64,000 nucleotides of DNA from positions 186,001-250,000 of the forward strand of contig PLCN01000003.1 of assembly GCA_003134785.1 (NCBI GenBank), written 5' to 3'. Made by a program: the position numbers and the translations under genes. The notes beneath the pieces are model-generated. The model saw nothing but the letters and a program-made list of their open reading frames with translations, was not told the origin of the DNA and searched no databases. Shown here one piece after another: positions 1 through 8,113 of the stretch. The DNA is from Spartobacteria bacterium (GTDB lineage: Bacteria; Verrucomicrobiota; Verrucomicrobiia; Chthoniobacterales; UBA10450). How positions within the stretch are numbered: the stretch's first letter is position 1; the number at the start of each line of letters is the position of its first letter.

Positions 1-928
1 TTACTCGGAAATAATCGCCGAGAACGGGCTGAACTCCTAGACGCGGTGGCACCGCGTGCCCATATCCCGGCCATTTTGGAAGGGCGAGTAATTGTTCTCT
101 TCTTATCACGAACTGCGGTTTCACGGATCGCAGCGCAAGATCGCAGACATTCACCTCGTCCTTCGCGCCGATGGACCACGTCACGATCACTGACGTGGTA
201 AGCGCATCATGAAAGATGCGTTCGCCAGGATGGACGCGAATCAAGGTTTCCCCGCCCATAAGGCAAAAGAGCCCACGCATACTTTGACCGTAGTTTGTCT
301 CCATCCATTCCGCGGCGGAAACAAAGCAGCCAACATCGCCCGGCTTCGAAAGCAGATACGACTTGAGATAAAAGTAGACATGCAAACCTGCAAGCTGGCT
401 ATGCGGCAGTCGAAGTCGCGCCATTTCACTTGAGTACCAAGCTTTATCCCGCGGCGAGATGTCGTGATGGCGAACATACGGCGGGTTACCCACAAATGCG
501 GTCACTCCATCAAGCGGAGGCAGCGTGATAGAAAGGTAGTCGGCGCAGAGGACCTGAATCTTAACGCCCGTTGCTTGCGCGTTGATTCGAATAGCTTCGG
601 CCAGCGCGGGATCCTTTTCGACGGCGATGACCGTAGCTCGTGGCCAACGTAGGGCTGCTCGCAACGCATAGCGCCCCGTGCCGGCGCCAGCATCGACAAT
701 GCGGGCGGGAGCACACGTCGCGGCGATCTGGTCAAGTTGCAGGTCGATCAGCCAAGGTGGCGTGAACGTCGCGCCGTGAGCGCGACGGTCGCCGGGAGAT
801 ACCGAGCCGCTGAAGAACTCCCCGAGCGGATCCCCTCCGCGAAGAACTTGAGGGAAGAAGTCCTGAATTTCCGCAATCGGTGCGCCTCGGCCCAGTTTGG
901 TCATTGCCTCGGAAATGCGGCGTGTCAT
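1..928 (-). CDS. N6-adenine DNA methyltransferase, 3' end cut by window edge
   Basis: About 309 residues are visible, read leftward from an ATG at 928 and still open at base 1. The frame has the class I SAM-dependent methyltransferase layout: a TFTPPWL entry motif near residue 57, motif I as IVDAGAGTGRYAL, an acidic VEKDP after strand 2, CADYLSI, and the catalytic adenine-N6 motif GNPPYVRHHDI near residue 145. The HGATFTPP start followed by NPPY resembles Eco57I/TaqI-type modification enzymes of type II or IIG restriction-modification and some phage-defence systems. The target-recognition part and any nuclease partner lie outside the window, so restriction, defence or a solitary methylase cannot be told apart. 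An in-frame TAA lies just upstream of the chosen ATG. The family call is strong and the system is unknown. Confidence 0.85.
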   Translation of the reverse strand, partial: MTRRISEAMTKLGRGAPIAEIQDFFPQVLRGGDPLGEFFSGSVSPGDRRAHGATFTPPWLIDLQLDQIAATCAPARIVDAGAGTGRYALRAALRWPRATVIAVEKDPALAEAIRINAQATGVKIQVLCADYLSITLPPLDGVTAFVGNPPYVRHHDISPRDKAWYSSEMARLRLPHSQLAGLHVYFYLKSYLLSKPGDVGCFVSAAEWMETNYGQSMRGLFCLMGGETLIRVHPGERIFHDALTTSVIVTWSIGAKDEVNVCDLALRSVKPQFVIRREQLLALPKWPGYGHAVPPRLGVQPVLGDYFRV

Positions 929-1154
929 TCGATGCTCTTAGTCTTCGCGCTCACGAGGAAAAATGCGAGCGCTTTTGCCGGAGATACGCGCGGCACTCCA
1001 GCGCGGAAGCTTTGGGGGCTTTGCCATCCGAGCGAATCATAGAAGTCCGCCGAAATGCGTCAACATCCTGTTAAGCATTCGTGACGAATTGTGAGGAGAT
1101 CCAGACACCCGAACTTTTTTTTGCGCGGGTGCGGAAGCTGGCCTAGATCAAAGT

Positions 1155-1817
1155 ATGTCCGGGTACGAGCACGAGCCCGATCGAGTCTGGGATGAATACG
1201 AGTGGGAACGTTTTCTCCAGCAGCAGGATCATAAGACGGAGAAATACATGGAGCTGCTCGAGAAGTATCTCGATCATCCGCAGCGCGATCAAATCATCGC
1301 GCGCGAGATGGGGTGGACGCAGTTGCTCAATGGCGACTCGTGGCGCGATGAGGTGGACGCGTTGCTCGCGGAAGAATCGAGCGGAGTCGGCGGCGAGTCC
1401 TCAGTCGGGGAGGATGAAGCGCCGCCGGTTGATGGCTTTGAGGATCATGCGCTGTATCGGGCCGCTTTCGCACTGACGGTTTGGATCGACCAGCTTTTCG
1501 ACGAACAGCCTGCGCTCCAAAATGAGCCGGCGGCGGTGAAGCTAGCGACGCATTCCGCGCTCGCGAGCGCGAAGCTGGCGGCGGCCTTAAGCGATGACGA
1601 CGTGGACGAAATCGGAATGACGATCGCGTATCTCAAGCGCGCGCTGAAAGCGATCACGGTGTCGATGGACGCCGGCGCGCAATTGCTCGCGGAAACGCTC
1701 ATTACGCCTCGGCAGCACGAAGTTCTTCAGCATCGCCTCTTCGAGGTGCGCGATGGAATCATCACCCTCATGGGACAGTATCGGGGCGAGTGGCTCCGGC
1801 GCTTCGGGAGCCTCTGA
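1155..1817 (+). CDS. Conserved-looking cytoplasmic protein of unknown function
   Basis: 220 residues, acidic, with no signal peptide or membrane segment. The first 80 residues are charged and helical (DEYEWERFLQQQDHKTEKYM), followed by an acidic linker rich in Gly, Ser and Glu. The C-terminal 120 residues look all-helical and repeat Ala/Leu-rich turns. No catalytic motif is recognised. It lies 37 bases upstream of the sigma-factor gene on the same strand, so co-transcription is possible. Codon use matches the neighbours, which supports a real gene. No function is proposed. Confidence 0.7.
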   Translation: MSGYEHEPDRVWDEYEWERFLQQQDHKTEKYMELLEKYLDHPQRDQIIAREMGWTQLLNGDSWRDEVDALLAEESSGVGGESSVGEDEAPPVDGFEDHALYRAAFALTVWIDQLFDEQPALQNEPAAVKLATHSALASAKLAAALSDDDVDEIGMTIAYLKRALKAITVSMDAGAQLLAETLITPRQHEVLQHRLFEVRDGIITLMGQYRGEWLRRFGSL

Positions 1818-1854
1818 GCGCGATTGAATGAAATAGCCGCTTCTCCGTCCAATT

Positions 1855-2466
1855 ATGCATACGGAAGCGACTCCGGCTCAGGCCGATGTCTCGGAACTCG
1901 ATCTGGTAAAACAATGCCAGGCCGGCGACACCGAAGCATTCGACCAACTGGTCGGCCGTTACCGCAACCGAGTTTTTGGCATGATCTACAACATGGTTCA
2001 TAACGAGCAGGACGCCTGGGATCTCGCCCAGGACAGTTTCCTGAAGGCGTGGAAATCGATTGGACGTTTCCGGGGGCAATCTTCGTTTTACACCTGGATC
2101 TATCGGATCGTGACCAACGTGACGATCGATTGGTTGCGCAAGAAGCAGGTCAAAGGATCGGGCGCGGAGTTCGATGACGCGATCCAACTGAAGGACATCG
2201 ATCCGGCGTCACGCACCGTGCCAAAGGCGGACGCGTTGCCGCATCAGCAAATGGAACGGCAGGAGATCCGGGCGCGGATCGACGACGCCATCGCGCAGCT
2301 TTCGCCGGAACATCGCGCCGTCATTTTGATGAAAGAAACCGAAGACATGCAATACCACGAGATCGCCGAGACCCTCGGCTGCTCGATCGGTACCGTGATG
2401 TCGAGACTGTTCTACGCCCGGAAGAAACTGCAGAATTTATTGAGAGATCTTTATGAAAACGTTTGA
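1855..2466 (+). CDS. ECF-type RNA polymerase sigma factor (RpoE-like)
   Basis: 203 residues. Region 2 is clear: LVKQCQAGDTEAFDQLVGRY, then DAWDLAQDSFLKAW and FYTWIYRIVTNVTIDWLRK, the signature of sigma-70 family group 4 factors. Region 4 is near the C terminus (LSPEHRAVILMKETEDMQYH, then IAETLGCSIGTVMSRLFYAR), an HTH that would bind the -35 element. The linker between them carries many charged residues. The gene overlaps the next one by 14 bases, as expected for a sigma/anti-sigma pair held in check by translational coupling. It would direct polymerase to an envelope- or stress-type regulon that cannot be named from here. Confidence 0.93.
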   Translation: MHTEATPAQADVSELDLVKQCQAGDTEAFDQLVGRYRNRVFGMIYNMVHNEQDAWDLAQDSFLKAWKSIGRFRGQSSFYTWIYRIVTNVTIDWLRKKQVKGSGAEFDDAIQLKDIDPASRTVPKADALPHQQMERQEIRARIDDAIAQLSPEHRAVILMKETEDMQYHEIAETLGCSIGTVMSRLFYARKKLQNLLRDLYENV

Positions 2467-2977
2467 GGAAAAGTGGACCGCGTGGCTCGACGGCGAGCTG
2501 AGTGGAGACGAGCTGGCCGAGTTTGAAGCTTCGCTGCCGGACAAAGCGGCGGCTGAAGAAGAGAAGCGCGATGCGCTAAAGCTCGGCGCGTTACTGAAGG
2601 AACAATTGCAGCACCGCGCCATCGGCAACGAAGAATTTTTCCATCATCAGTTGCGGGAGCGGATCGAGCGCGATTCTCCCGTGGAACAAGGCGCGCGGGA
2701 AGGCGCCGGCTCGGGACGGGCCTGGTGGCCGCTGGGCCGTCTGGTTTGGGTCGGCGCCACATCGCTCGCGATTTTCTGCGTCTGCGCGTTTTTTGTCATG
2801 CGCGAGAAGGGGCCGGCCGATCAATCGCAATACCTTTCGCAGATCCTGAATGCGCGCGTCGATCCGGCAGTGAGCCCGAACGCGACGATCTCAATGTTTG
2901 AAACGAAGGAAGACAAAGTCACCGTTCTTTGGGTGGATGGGTTGCAATCTCTTCCATCCGAATACGCCACCAAATAA
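2453..2977 (+). CDS. Putative membrane anti-sigma factor
   Basis: 174 residues. It begins MKTFEEKWTAWLDGELSGDE, the short helical WLDGEL pattern typical of anti-sigma factors. No HxxxCxxC zinc motif is visible, so it is not a canonical ZAS protein. A single membrane helix follows near residues 95-118 (LVWVGATSLAIFCVCAFFVM), leaving about 55 residues probably in the periplasm. Its start lies inside the end of the ECF sigma gene. Role: sequester the partner sigma at the membrane until a signal arrives. That rests on layout and the N-terminal pattern. Confidence 0.75.
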   Translation: MKTFEEKWTAWLDGELSGDELAEFEASLPDKAAAEEEKRDALKLGALLKEQLQHRAIGNEEFFHHQLRERIERDSPVEQGAREGAGSGRAWWPLGRLVWVGATSLAIFCVCAFFVMREKGPADQSQYLSQILNARVDPAVSPNATISMFETKEDKVTVLWVDGLQSLPSEYATK

Positions 2978-2984
2978 TTCTCCG

Positions 2985-3431
2985 ATGCAAACGCGCTCCT
3001 TTCTCTTGCTTGGCGTGAGTCTGGCGCTGGTCCTGGGAGATTTGGCGCAGGCGCAGGCATCGCGCATGGTTTGGAGCGGTTTGGTCATCGCGAATAACGT
3101 GGCGCAGCCGGATGCAATGCCGGCGGAGCTGACTGGCATTCAAGGCACGCTGAAGGCTTTGTTTGGCTACAACCAATTCAAGGTGATCGGCCAGTCGCAG
3201 AAGACGCTGGTGACGGGTTCGGAGGACTGGCTGGCCTCGAGCAAATACTTTTCGCTCCATGTCGATTCTAAGGGGGAAACGAGCGCGGGTTATCTGCTCA
3301 ACCTGAAATTATTTCAGGAGAAGAATCTCCTGCTCGAAACGGACGCCAAGTTGAGCAAAGCCAGTCCGTTGGTGATCAAAGGGCCGCAGGTGGGCGACGG
3401 GCAATTGTTGTTGTTGCTCGTGGTCCAGTAG
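2985..3431 (+). CDS. Small secreted protein, third gene of the sigma operon
   Basis: 148 residues from the ATG at 2985. A longer in-frame start exists at 2898 inside the preceding gene, but the internal start gives a textbook signal peptide (MQTRSFLLLGVSLALVLG, cleavage near AQA-QASR). The mature part is small and beta-rich (SRMVWSGLVIANNV, YFSLHVDSKG, QLLLLLVVQ) with no recognised domain. It follows the anti-sigma gene by 7 bases, so it is probably an output or sensor of the same stress circuit. The TAG stop is the first three bases' neighbour of a perfect palindrome beginning at 3431. Confidence 0.7.
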   Translation: MQTRSFLLLGVSLALVLGDLAQAQASRMVWSGLVIANNVAQPDAMPAELTGIQGTLKALFGYNQFKVIGQSQKTLVTGSEDWLASSKYFSLHVDSKGETSAGYLLNLKLFQEKNLLLETDAKLSKASPLVIKGPQVGDGQLLLLLVVQ

Positions 3432-3513
3432 CATCAAGGAGGGGCGGTTTACAAACCGCCCGCGTTTTTCCCATGCAGTAGAGGGCGGTTTGTAAACCGC
3501 CCCTCCTTGATGC
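3431..3513. repeat. Perfect 31-bp inverted repeat with 21-nt spacer
   Basis: The arms 3431-3461 and 3483-3513 are exact reverse complements. Each arm contains a smaller palindrome, GGCGGTTTACAAACCGCC, so the element is nested. It starts on the last base of the upstream stop codon and ends 30 bases before the next gene. It could act as a bidirectional RNA hairpin terminator, but its strict symmetry is more like a dispersed REP/MITE-type unit. Confidence 0.85.
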
Positions 3514-3543
3514 AAACCTCCGTGCGTTGTTTAGTGTGGACGC

Positions 3544-6189
3544 ATGTCGTCTCCGCGTCTTCTTTCCTGCGCCGCCATTTTCTTCATTTCTCTCGCCACT
3601 TTGAACGCTGAAAAACCTTTCGACTTCGCCACCACGCCGGGAAAACTGCCGAAGCAGGTCGTGCCGGAAGATTATGCGATTCGAATCGTGCCGGATATGG
3701 GAAAGTTTGCTTTCACCGGATCGGAAACGGTGAAGCTGAATGCGCGTGAGCCGGTCCGCCGACTGGTCTTGAACGCGCTCGAGATCAAAATCACCGGTGC
3801 TTCGCTCGACGGGAAATCGATTCCGCCATCGGCGATCAAGCTGGATGCGAAAGAAGAGACGGCGACCTTCGCGCTCGCGAGCGAATTGCCGGCCGGCCCG
3901 CATAGCCTCGAGCTGAATTTCACCGGCAAGATCAACCAGCGAGGACAGGGGCTGCATTACGCGTCGTACCAGGAACAGGGCACGGGTGTGAAGAAAATCA
4001 TGCTCGGAACTCAATTCGAAGCGACGGACGCGCGCCGGTTCTTTCCGTGCTGGGACGAGCCGAGTTTTCGCGCGCGTTTTCAATTAACCGCGGTTATTCC
4101 GGAAAATTTCACCGCAGTGTCAAATATGCCGATCGAGAAAGAGACGAAAGTCGCCGGGGGCAAGGAAGTGCGTTTCGCGGCCACGCCGCCGATGGCGAGT
4201 TATCTGAACGTCTTTTGCGCCGGTGAGCTGGATGCGATTCACACCAAAAAGGGGGAAGTCACGCATGGTGTCATCGCGACCAAAGGCAAAGCGGAGATGG
4301 GCCGTTACGCGCTCGAGAGCTCGCAGCAGATTCTCGATTACTACAACGATTACTTCGGTGTGCCATTCCCGCTGCCGAAGCTCGATCACATCGCGGTCCC
4401 CGGCGGTTTCGGCGGCGCGATGGAGAATTGGGGCGGGATCACCTACTACGAATCGCGGCTCCTGTTCGATCCGGAAAAATCTTCCGCGGAAACGAAGCAG
4501 AACATTTACGAAGTGATCGCACATGAGACGGCCCACATGTGGTTCGGCGATCTCGTGACCATGGCGTGGTGGGACAATCTCTGGCTCAATGAAGGATTCG
4601 CCTCGTGGATGGGGACAAAGTGCACCGCGAAATTCAATCCGGATTGGGAAGTCTGGCTGAGCAAAACGGTTCCGCGCGATCCGGCGCGGCGTTATGGCGT
4701 CGGCAAGGAAGCGGCCATGGAAGGCGACGCGCGCTCGACCACGCATCCGATTCAGCAACCGATCGCTAACGAAGCTGAGGCGAGTAGCGCCTTTGACGAT
4801 ATCACCTATCGCAAAGGCATGTCGTTCATCCGGATGCTGGAGAGCTTTCTCGGCGAGGATGTTTTCCGGGACGGCATTCGCAAATACATGGCCGCCCACA
4901 AATTTTCGAACTCGACCACGGCCGATCTTTGGAACGCGCTTTCCGAGGCATCAGGAAAACCGGTGGTGGACATCGCCGCGGGCTGGACGCAACAGCCAGG
5001 TTTTCCCGTCGTTAAATTGGCGCGCGATCCGAGCGGCAAAATCACCCTCACGCAAGAACGCTTCACGGTGCATTTCGACAAGGCGCCACCGCTCGAGTGG
5101 AAGATTCCCCTCACCTATTCGGTTGCCGAAGAAAGTGCTCCGGTGAGTTTGCTCATGACGTCGAGGACAATCGATCTCCGGAGCATTCCCACGGATCGAG
5201 CGGTGAAGTTGAATATCGAGGGCGCGGGAAATTATCGCGCGCAGTATGATGACGCTTCGTGGAAATTGCTGCTCGCGGATTTGCCGAAGCTCAGCTCGGC
5301 CGATCGCGTAAATCTGCTCGCCGATTCGTGGGCGCTGGTCCAAGCGAATCGCGCGCCGCTCTCGCAGTATCTCGATCTCGTCGAAAAATTGCCCGCGAAA
5401 ACCGAGCTGGCCGAACGCGAGCAGATCATGCACGTCTTCGACTTCACGAATCGGCTCATGGCGGGTCAGCCTCAGCGCGAGCAATTCCAAAAATACGCAC
5501 GGTCCATTTTGCGACCCAGTTTCGATCAAGTTGGTTGGGACCCGAAAGGCAGCGAGCCGCCCAAGATCGCATCGCTGCGCGCGAGCCTGATCAACGCCTT
5601 GGGAAATCTAAATGACGCCGAGATCATTGCCGGTTGCCGCGAGCGTTTGCAAAAATTTCTCTCCGATCCGAAATCGCTCGCGCCGGATTTACGCGCGCCG
5701 GTTTTCGCGGTCGTTGGACGTTACGCGGACGAAACGACCTGGAACAAGCTGCATGAGCTGGGCTTGAAGACGACGAGCATCGAAGAGAAACAGAATTATT
5801 ACGACGCTATGGCATGCGCGCTCGATCCCAAGCTCGCGGCGCGAACGCTGGAGATTTCGCTCGGCGACGAATTACCAACCAGCCGCGCGATCTATCTCGT
5901 GTCGCGCGTGGCGCGACAAAGCGAACATCCCGAGATCGCGTGGCAATTCGCGAAAGCGCACATGAAACAATTGCTCGCGAAAACGGACGCGCTCGCGGCG
6001 AACAGTTACGCGCCAGGCCTGTTCACGTTCTTTTCCGACAGTGCGCGCATCGCGGAGATCGCGGCTTACGCGAAATCTAATCTATCGCCCGCTGCCGCAA
6101 AGGATGTGGCGAAGGCGGTCGATGAAATCGGATTTCGCGCGGAAATGAAAAAGCGATTGCTCGCGCAATTGTCAGCTGACATGAAATAA
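3544..6189 (+). CDS. Secreted M1-family zinc aminopeptidase
   Basis: 881 residues with an N-terminal signal peptide (MSSPRLLSCAAIFFISLATL). The family hallmarks are in order: the substrate N-terminus-binding exopeptidase motif GGFGGAMENWGG near residue 290, the zinc site HETAHMWFGDLVT near 327 (HExxH), the third zinc ligand Glu in LWLNEGFASW about 18 residues later, and an ERAP1-like helical C-terminal domain from about 560. It releases N-terminal amino acids from peptides, probably in the periplasm or outside the cell, fitting peptide scavenging. The length is typical of ERAP/PepN-like enzymes. It stands alone between two palindromic elements. Confidence 0.95.
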   Translation: MSSPRLLSCAAIFFISLATLNAEKPFDFATTPGKLPKQVVPEDYAIRIVPDMGKFAFTGSETVKLNAREPVRRLVLNALEIKITGASLDGKSIPPSAIKLDAKEETATFALASELPAGPHSLELNFTGKINQRGQGLHYASYQEQGTGVKKIMLGTQFEATDARRFFPCWDEPSFRARFQLTAVIPENFTAVSNMPIEKETKVAGGKEVRFAATPPMASYLNVFCAGELDAIHTKKGEVTHGVIATKGKAEMGRYALESSQQILDYYNDYFGVPFPLPKLDHIAVPGGFGGAMENWGGITYYESRLLFDPEKSSAETKQNIYEVIAHETAHMWFGDLVTMAWWDNLWLNEGFASWMGTKCTAKFNPDWEVWLSKTVPRDPARRYGVGKEAAMEGDARSTTHPIQQPIANEAEASSAFDDITYRKGMSFIRMLESFLGEDVFRDGIRKYMAAHKFSNSTTADLWNALSEASGKPVVDIAAGWTQQPGFPVVKLARDPSGKITLTQERFTVHFDKAPPLEWKIPLTYSVAEESAPVSLLMTSRTIDLRSIPTDRAVKLNIEGAGNYRAQYDDASWKLLLADLPKLSSADRVNLLADSWALVQANRAPLSQYLDLVEKLPAKTELAEREQIMHVFDFTNRLMAGQPQREQFQKYARSILRPSFDQVGWDPKGSEPPKIASLRASLINALGNLNDAEIIAGCRERLQKFLSDPKSLAPDLRAPVFAVVGRYADETTWNKLHELGLKTTSIEEKQNYYDAMACALDPKLAARTLEISLGDELPTSRAIYLVSRVARQSEHPEIAWQFAKAHMKQLLAKTDALAANSYAPGLFTFFSDSARIAEIAAYAKSNLSPAAAKDVAKAVDEIGFRAEMKKRLLAQLSADMK

Positions 6190-6195
6190 ATGCAT

Positions 6196-6479
6196 CTGTA
6201 GCCGCCCTCTGGACGACATGGGCGCGTCGCAAACCTCGCATTCGGCGGGACGAGAAATCCCTCTCGCTAACACCGGCCTTCAGGCCGGTGGCGCACGACC
6301 GACGATTAGCTCAGCCGTTTCAACGGCTTTCGTTCTCGTGCCCACGACAGCCGATGTCGCCGAAGTCAGTAAGAGAGTGGAGGGACCGGAGCGCGAGCGA
6401 AAGCCGTTGAAACGGCTCCTGCGCGATTTCGCGCGAAAAACACCGGCCTGAAGGCCGGTGTTACGAGAAGCGGCTACAG
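6196..6479. repeat. 284-bp nested palindromic element, CTGTAG...CTACAG ends
   Basis: The intergenic gap between the M1 peptidase and the M50 protease is filled by nested inverted repeats. The outer ends are CTGTAGCCG (6196) and CGGCTACAG (to 6479). The middle pair is 6263-6290 against 6441-6467, built on CACCGGCCTGAAGGCCGGTG. The inner pair is 6313-6332 against 6398-6417, built on AGCCGTTTCAACGGCT. No coding potential is convincing on either strand. It is the largest member of the family described in the findings. Confidence 0.8.
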
Positions 6480-6484
6480 GACGT

Positions 6485-7207
6485 TCAATACTGAGGCATA
6501 GTCGGCGGCGGAACCTGCGCAGCTCTTTCTGCCGCGATCATCGCTTTCGCCTGCTGCCATCCGGCGATGGCGCGACTCAGGATAAAGAACGCGAGAATGC
6601 CAGTCCAGATGGACCACGACCAAAGAGCCAGGGCAGCGAAGGCGGCGCCGCCAATCAGGCCAACCACGCTGGCGATTTGCAGACTGCGAATTTCTCCAAA
6701 TGGGAACCAGAGCAACGCGCGCAAGATTTGTCCGCCATCGAGCGGATAGACCGGAAGCAGATTGAAAAAGAGCAGGAGGTAATTGATGAAGCGAACAGCT
6801 TGGAGGAGTTGATAGGTGTCGGGAGCGTCGAAATACCATCCGGCGTGACTCGCGAAAATCAAAAGCGCTTCAAACACTGGAATCAGCGCGACATTAACGA
6901 GAGGTCCGGCCGCGATGCTCCACAGCACAGCGCCCGGACGGCGCGGCGGATTTACGAAGGCGATGCCGCCGAGAGGCCACAAGACGATCCGATCCGCCTG
7001 GCCGCCGGTTTGCCGGCAGGCGAGCGCGTGACCGAATTCGTGGAGAAGGACGATGGCAAAGAGCGCGAGGTACTCGTAAACCGCGAAGATGGGCGAACGA
7101 TAGTTGTGCAAGCGCTGAGTGAGCTGCCAGGCCGCGATGATGAACCAGGAAAAGTGAAGGTAGACCTGGATGCCGCTGAACTTGAAGAGCCGGATGGTGC
7201 CTTGCAT
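6485..7207 (-). CDS. M50 (site-2-protease-type) membrane metalloprotease
   Basis: 240 residues with about six hydrophobic segments. The first is QVYLHFSWFIIAAWQ. The zinc site HEFGHALACR lies near residue 55 and the second active-site motif LLPVYPLDGGQILRALL near 150 supplies the zinc-binding Asp. The compact size and lack of PDZ or CBS domains match the SpoIVFB-like/YwhC branch. It would cleave substrates within the membrane; none is identifiable. The preceding leftward gene is a GNAT acetyltransferase 45 bases away. Confidence 0.9.
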   Translation of the reverse strand: MQGTIRLFKFSGIQVYLHFSWFIIAAWQLTQRLHNYRSPIFAVYEYLALFAIVLLHEFGHALACRQTGGQADRIVLWPLGGIAFVNPPRRPGAVLWSIAAGPLVNVALIPVFEALLIFASHAGWYFDAPDTYQLLQAVRFINYLLLFFNLLPVYPLDGGQILRALLWFPFGEIRSLQIASVVGLIGGAAFAALALWSWSIWTGILAFFILSRAIAGWQQAKAMIAAERAAQVPPPTMPQY

Positions 7208-7252
7208 AGCGACTTCGAAGCTACAGCCGAACGGGCGCGGACGCGCCTCGTT

Positions 7253-7735
7253 TTACAAGGTTACTTCGGCCGGAATGTCGGTCGAAACCAGCAGGCGCAT
7301 CGGCAACATGGACGATTCGTAGAAGCCGTGGCGCTTGAAGAAATTCTGCGAACGCAGCTCCGGGCGATCGGTGAGCAAAGTGATGCGGAGAAACTTTTTC
7401 TGCTTGGCGAAATTGATCGCGTACTCGAGCAGGAGCGAACCGTAGCCATGACCGCGAAAGGAATCGTGCACCACCAGATCTTCCAGGAGAAGGACAAAGC
7501 CGCCTTCCGCGGTGCTAATGGTGAAGAGCAGATTGATCATGCCGACGATCGTCCGGTCGCGGCGCAGAACGAAAACGCGGCCGCGATTTGGTTCCTCGAA
7601 GATCAGGCGCAAGCCTTGAAGCTGCTTCTGTTTGTTGGGGCGGAAATCTTTTTCTTCGCTAAAAAGCTCACCGAGAAGATTGGACAGCTCGTCCAGATCT
7701 TCGAAAATCGCGGGCTCGATGACGACTTCGCTCAT
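7253..7735 (-). CDS. GNAT-family N-acetyltransferase
   Basis: 160 residues from ATG 7735; an upstream in-frame start at 7774 would add 13 residues that look unconserved. The acetyl-CoA pyrophosphate loop is RGHGYGSLLL, preceded by beta-strand 4 LLLEDLVVHD, and the C-terminal strand contains FFKRHGFYES, the usual GNAT motif B. Substrate unknown. It precedes the M50 protease on the same strand and may share its transcript. Confidence 0.85.
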   Translation of the reverse strand: MSEVVIEPAIFEDLDELSNLLGELFSEEKDFRPNKQKQLQGLRLIFEEPNRGRVFVLRRDRTIVGMINLLFTISTAEGGFVLLLEDLVVHDSFRGHGYGSLLLEYAINFAKQKKFLRITLLTDRPELRSQNFFKRHGFYESSMLPMRLLVSTDIPAEVTL

Positions 7736-7807
7736 GGGGGCTTCCCTTATTCCACAAACCGGCGCGGATGGCAATGAATGATGTAGATCTCCCAGCGTTT
7801 CCTGATC

Positions 7808-7860
7808 GATCCTGCTCCTGCTCTTCTCCTTCCGCTACCGGGAGAGCATGAGCAGGATCA
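7808..7860. repeat. Imperfect inverted repeat, GATCCTGCTC type
   Basis: Arms 7808-7829 and 7841-7860 pair with few mismatches around an 11-nt loop (GATCCTGCTCCTGCTC against GAGCATGAGCAGGATC). A further partial copy continues to about 7878. It lies between the GNAT start and the rpmH promoter and contains no gene. Confidence 0.6.
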
Positions 7861-7883
7861 AAGATCATGAGCAGGAGGGAAGA

Positions 7884-7911
7884 TTGACAAAGCGACCTGC
7901 CTCCTTAATGT
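7884..7911 (+). promoter_or_regulatory. Probable sigma-70 promoter of rpmH
   Basis: A perfect -35 box TTGACA (7884-7889) is followed by a 16-nt spacer and TAATGT (7906-7911), 25 bases before the rpmH start. The rpsA promoter candidate at 56187 has the same -10 hexamer and an almost identical -35. Confidence 0.6.
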
Positions 7912-7935
7912 AGCCGCTCTTCACTCCGCCACGGT

Positions 7936-8109
7936 ATGAAACGCACTCTCCAGCGCTCGAAGCGCACTCGAAAGAATCAGCACGGATTTCGCGCGCGCAT
8001 GAGCACCAAGGCCGGTCGGGCCACCCTCGCCCGCCGCCGCCAGCGCGGCCGCAAGCGTCTCCTGCCGAAAGGCGTGGAAGTTCATTACGCCCGGCATACG
8101 CAGGCGTAA
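7936..8109 (+). CDS. rpmH: 50S ribosomal protein L34
   Basis: 57 residues and extremely basic. It starts [20 protein letters not shown] and continues through [20 protein letters not shown], the L34 signature (usual form MKRTYQPS...HGFRARM.T..GR.VL..RR.KGR..L). It binds domain III of 23S rRNA in the large subunit. The C-terminal tail ([11 protein letters not shown]) is about ten residues longer than in E. coli. In most bacteria rnpA follows at once; here the next gene runs in the opposite direction and ends 5 bases away, so the usual rpmH-rnpA pair is not intact. Confidence 0.95.
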   Translation: MKRTLQRSKRTRKNQHGFRARMSTKAGRATLARRRQRGRKRLLPKGVEVHYARHTQA

Positions 8110-8113
8110 TCGT

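Noticed and set aside
6458-7777. Rightward open frame of 439 codons antisense to the M50 protease and GNAT genes
   Set aside because: It spans two well-supported reverse-strand genes with HExxH and GNAT motifs, and its translation is charge-rich with no fold-like pattern. High GC content creates such antisense frames.
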